The position numbers and the translations under genes are program-made. 7,565 bases of DNA from an uncultured Lachnospiraceae bacterium (lineage in GTDB: Bacteria; Bacillota; Clostridia; Lachnospirales; Lachnospiraceae). The notes under the pieces were generated by a model, which did no database searches, was not told the origin of the DNA, and worked only from the letters and a program-made list of their open reading frames with translations. The stretch spans positions 1-7,565 of the forward strand of contig CAMOVS010000050.1 in NCBI GenBank assembly GCA_946627575.1. The letters are read 5' to 3'. Every line of letters begins with the position of its first letter. The stretch's first letter is position 1. This document shows positions 6,118-7,565 of this stretch, in pieces.

Positions 6118-6996
6118 CTATTCACGGCCTCTCCATCCATCATTCATACTCCCGCTGCGAAAACCCTCCAGGTCCAGACTTACATAAGAGAATCCCAGAT
6201 CTTTAAGTTCTTTAAGAATACGAATCCGATTCTCCTCCTTCACAGCCATGCTGATCTCATCTACGGGAATCTCAATCCGGGCCATGGTTCCATGAATACG
6301 GACCCTATACTGGGAAAATCCCATTTCCTTCAGGAGTTTTTCCGCCTGATCTACCATGGTAAGCTTCTCTAAAGTAATCTCTTCGCCATATACAAAGCGG
6401 CTGGCCAGGCAGGCCATGGAAGGTTTATCCCAGGTCGACAGGTTTTTTCTTTCAGACAAAAAACGTATCTCAGCTTTGGTCAAACCTGCCTTACGCAAGG
6501 GGCTCACTACGCCAAGCTCCAGGATCGCTTTATGGCCGGGCCGGTAATCCTTATCATCATCTATATTAGATCCGTCAGCTACATAAGAGATGCCCTCCTT
6601 ATCTGCTGTCTCAATGATCCGGCTGAAGATATGCTTCTTACAATGATAGCATCGGTCCGGGGGATTCTTTCGGAAGCCTTCCACCGAAAGCTCATCAATC
6701 TCAACGATTATCTGCCTTATCCCCTGCTCTTGGCAGAATTCCTCCGCATCACAGCGCTCCCTCTCCGGAAATGAATGAAGAGAGGCCGTTACAGCAACAG
6801 CTCCACTGTCCAGCGTATCATGGGCTATTTTCATGAGATAAGTAGAATCCACTCCCCCGGAAAAGGCAACTGCAACGCTTCCCAATTTTTTAAGATAGGT
6901 TTTTAATCTGTTTTCTTTTTGCAGAGCCCTTTCCTTATCTTGATTACTCATAGTCATAATAATAGATTTATTATGATTACTATTCTTATTATACAT
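6118..6996 (-). CDS. larE: LarE-family ATP-dependent sulfur transferase, three-cysteine type
   Basis: 292-aa PP-loop pyrophosphatase-family enzyme. LarE adds sulfur to the pyridinium carboxylates of the nickel-pincer nucleotide cofactor used by LarA lactate racemase and relatives. The ATP-binding SGGVDS is at 46-51, after an N-terminal stretch rich in Asn, Lys and Met. DRCYHCKK supplies Cys116 and Cys119, and WDKPSMACLASRFVYG supplies Cys196. The CLASR cysteine is the one sacrificed in Lactiplantibacillus LarE; all three together match the LarE type shown in Thermotoga to hold a [4Fe-4S] cluster, which allows catalytic rather than suicidal sulfur transfer. That type assignment is by motif only. 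Start ATG 6994-6996 has AGGAG seven bases upstream; ATGs at codons 14 and 16 are less well placed. It follows the aldolase gene by 36 nt and is probably co-transcribed. No larA, larB or larC is in view. Confidence 0.9.
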   Translation of the reverse strand: MYNKNSNHNKSIIMTMSNQDKERALQKENRLKTYLKKLGSVAVAFSGGVDSTYLMKIAHDTLDSGAVAVTASLHSFPERERCDAEEFCQEQGIRQIIVEIDELSVEGFRKNPPDRCYHCKKHIFSRIIETADKEGISYVADGSNIDDDKDYRPGHKAILELGVVSPLRKAGLTKAEIRFLSERKNLSTWDKPSMACLASRFVYGEEITLEKLTMVDQAEKLLKEMGFSQYRVRIHGTMARIEIPVDEISMAVKEENRIRILKELKDLGFSYVSLDLEGFRSGSMNDGWRGRE

Positions 6997-7032
6997 TACA
7001 GTACTCCTATTATTACATATTTCAGAGATCCA

Positions 7033-7565
7033 TCATTTATTATCGTTCACATGACTATAATCATACAACTCCCGGATCTGCAGCTCAGCCTCCTTCTCAC
7101 TCAGCACATAAGGCTGACCGATGCAACTGGCCCTCCAATAAACTTCTGCGCAGAATTCAATTTCCTGGGCCAGATTATAGGCTTCCTTAAGATCTTTACC
7201 AGTAGCCAGCATACCATGGTTGGCCATAAGAACCGCCTTACTCCCCTCAAGCTTATCAAGGATATCATCCGCAAGATCCTGAGAGTAAAATAAATGATAG
7301 CCTGCGCACTTTACCAGACCCGTACCGGCATAACACAAGGAAAAACTCGCCGCCGGCAGATCAATATGCAGAGAAGAAATGGTTGTGGAAAAGCGGGAAT
7401 GAGTATGAACAAGGGCATGAATATCCTCCCTGCTTTTGTATATATCCCTCTGTACATTCCACTCACTAGACACCTTGCCCTTTCCTTCTATAATATTACC
7501 ATCCACATCCGATACGATCACATCCCCGGCATGAATCATAGGATAAGGAACGCTGCTGGGAGTAG
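7033..7565 (-). CDS. Class II (zinc) sugar-phosphate aldolase, FucA-like, 5' end cut by window edge
   Basis: C-terminal part (about 176 codons visible) of the class II aldolase / ribulose-5-P 4-epimerase family, usually about 215-230 aa. The frame stays open to the right edge and, before the first visible Met (7539), still reads TPSSVPYP, the family's TPSG-type strand, so the true start lies outside the window. Counting from that Met: the phosphate-binding and catalytic SSEW (Ser24, Ser25, Glu26), zinc ligands HTHS (His45, His47) and ANHGM (His108). A Glu at this position fits aldolases such as L-fuculose-1-P aldolase (Glu73), whereas AraD-type epimerases have Asp, so cleavage to DHAP plus a short aldehyde is more likely than epimerisation. 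The exact substrate (fuculose-1-P, rhamnulose-type or 5-deoxypentulose-1-P) cannot be fixed. It is followed closely by larE. Confidence 0.88.
   Translation of the reverse strand, partial: TPSSVPYPMIHAGDVIVSDVDGNIIEGKGKVSSEWNVQRDIYKSREDIHALVHTHSRFSTTISSLHIDLPAASFSLCYAGTGLVKCAGYHLFYSQDLADDILDKLEGSKAVLMANHGMLATGKDLKEAYNLAQEIEFCAEVYWRASCIGQPYVLSEKEAELQIRELYDYSHVNDNK

Overview
The window is about 7.6 kb of moderate-GC bacterial DNA with every recognisable gene on the minus strand, so it reads right to left. Strong AGGAGG-type ribosome binding sites, TTGACA promoters, a GntR-type operator and transketolase encoded as separate N- and C-terminal subunits suggest an anaerobic Bacillota, most likely a Clostridia/Lachnospiraceae member. 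This taxonomic call is an inference from style. There are no tRNA or rRNA genes, no CRISPR and no mobile elements.

Layout in transcription order: (1) the 3' part of a class II (zinc) aldolase, cut by the right edge, followed 36 nt later by larE, a PP-loop sulfur transferase of the nickel-pincer cofactor pathway; (2) a promoter with a palindromic operator, then an unusually large (433 aa) and divergent transaldolase-family protein, closed by a strong intrinsic terminator; (3) a canonical split transketolase (N then C subunit, TGATG overlap), closed by a second terminator; (4) a promoter/operator almost identical to that in (2), driving a second, divergent split transketolase (N and C subunits, TAATG overlap) and an RpiB/LacAB-family isomerase; (5) an open frame of unknown identity running off the left edge.

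All genes in blocks 2-4 handle C2/C3 unit transfer or aldose-ketose isomerisation of sugar phosphates, so this is a non-oxidative pentose-phosphate-type cluster. Three things make it more than housekeeping. Two transketolases sit back to back, one canonical and one with altered substrate-side loops. The isomerase keeps its catalytic Cys but lacks the usual ring-opening His, which would suit a linear (tetrose-type) substrate. A 27-bp promoter/operator block, 26/27 identical, ties the divergent transketolase-isomerase operon to the unusual transaldolase. My best reading is a substrate-induced regulon for a non-standard sugar, in which a tetrose 4-phosphate or 4-sulfotetrose intermediate is isomerised and passed to transketolase and transaldolase. 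The substrate cannot be named from this window because no transporter, kinase, dehydrogenase or regulator gene is present in it.
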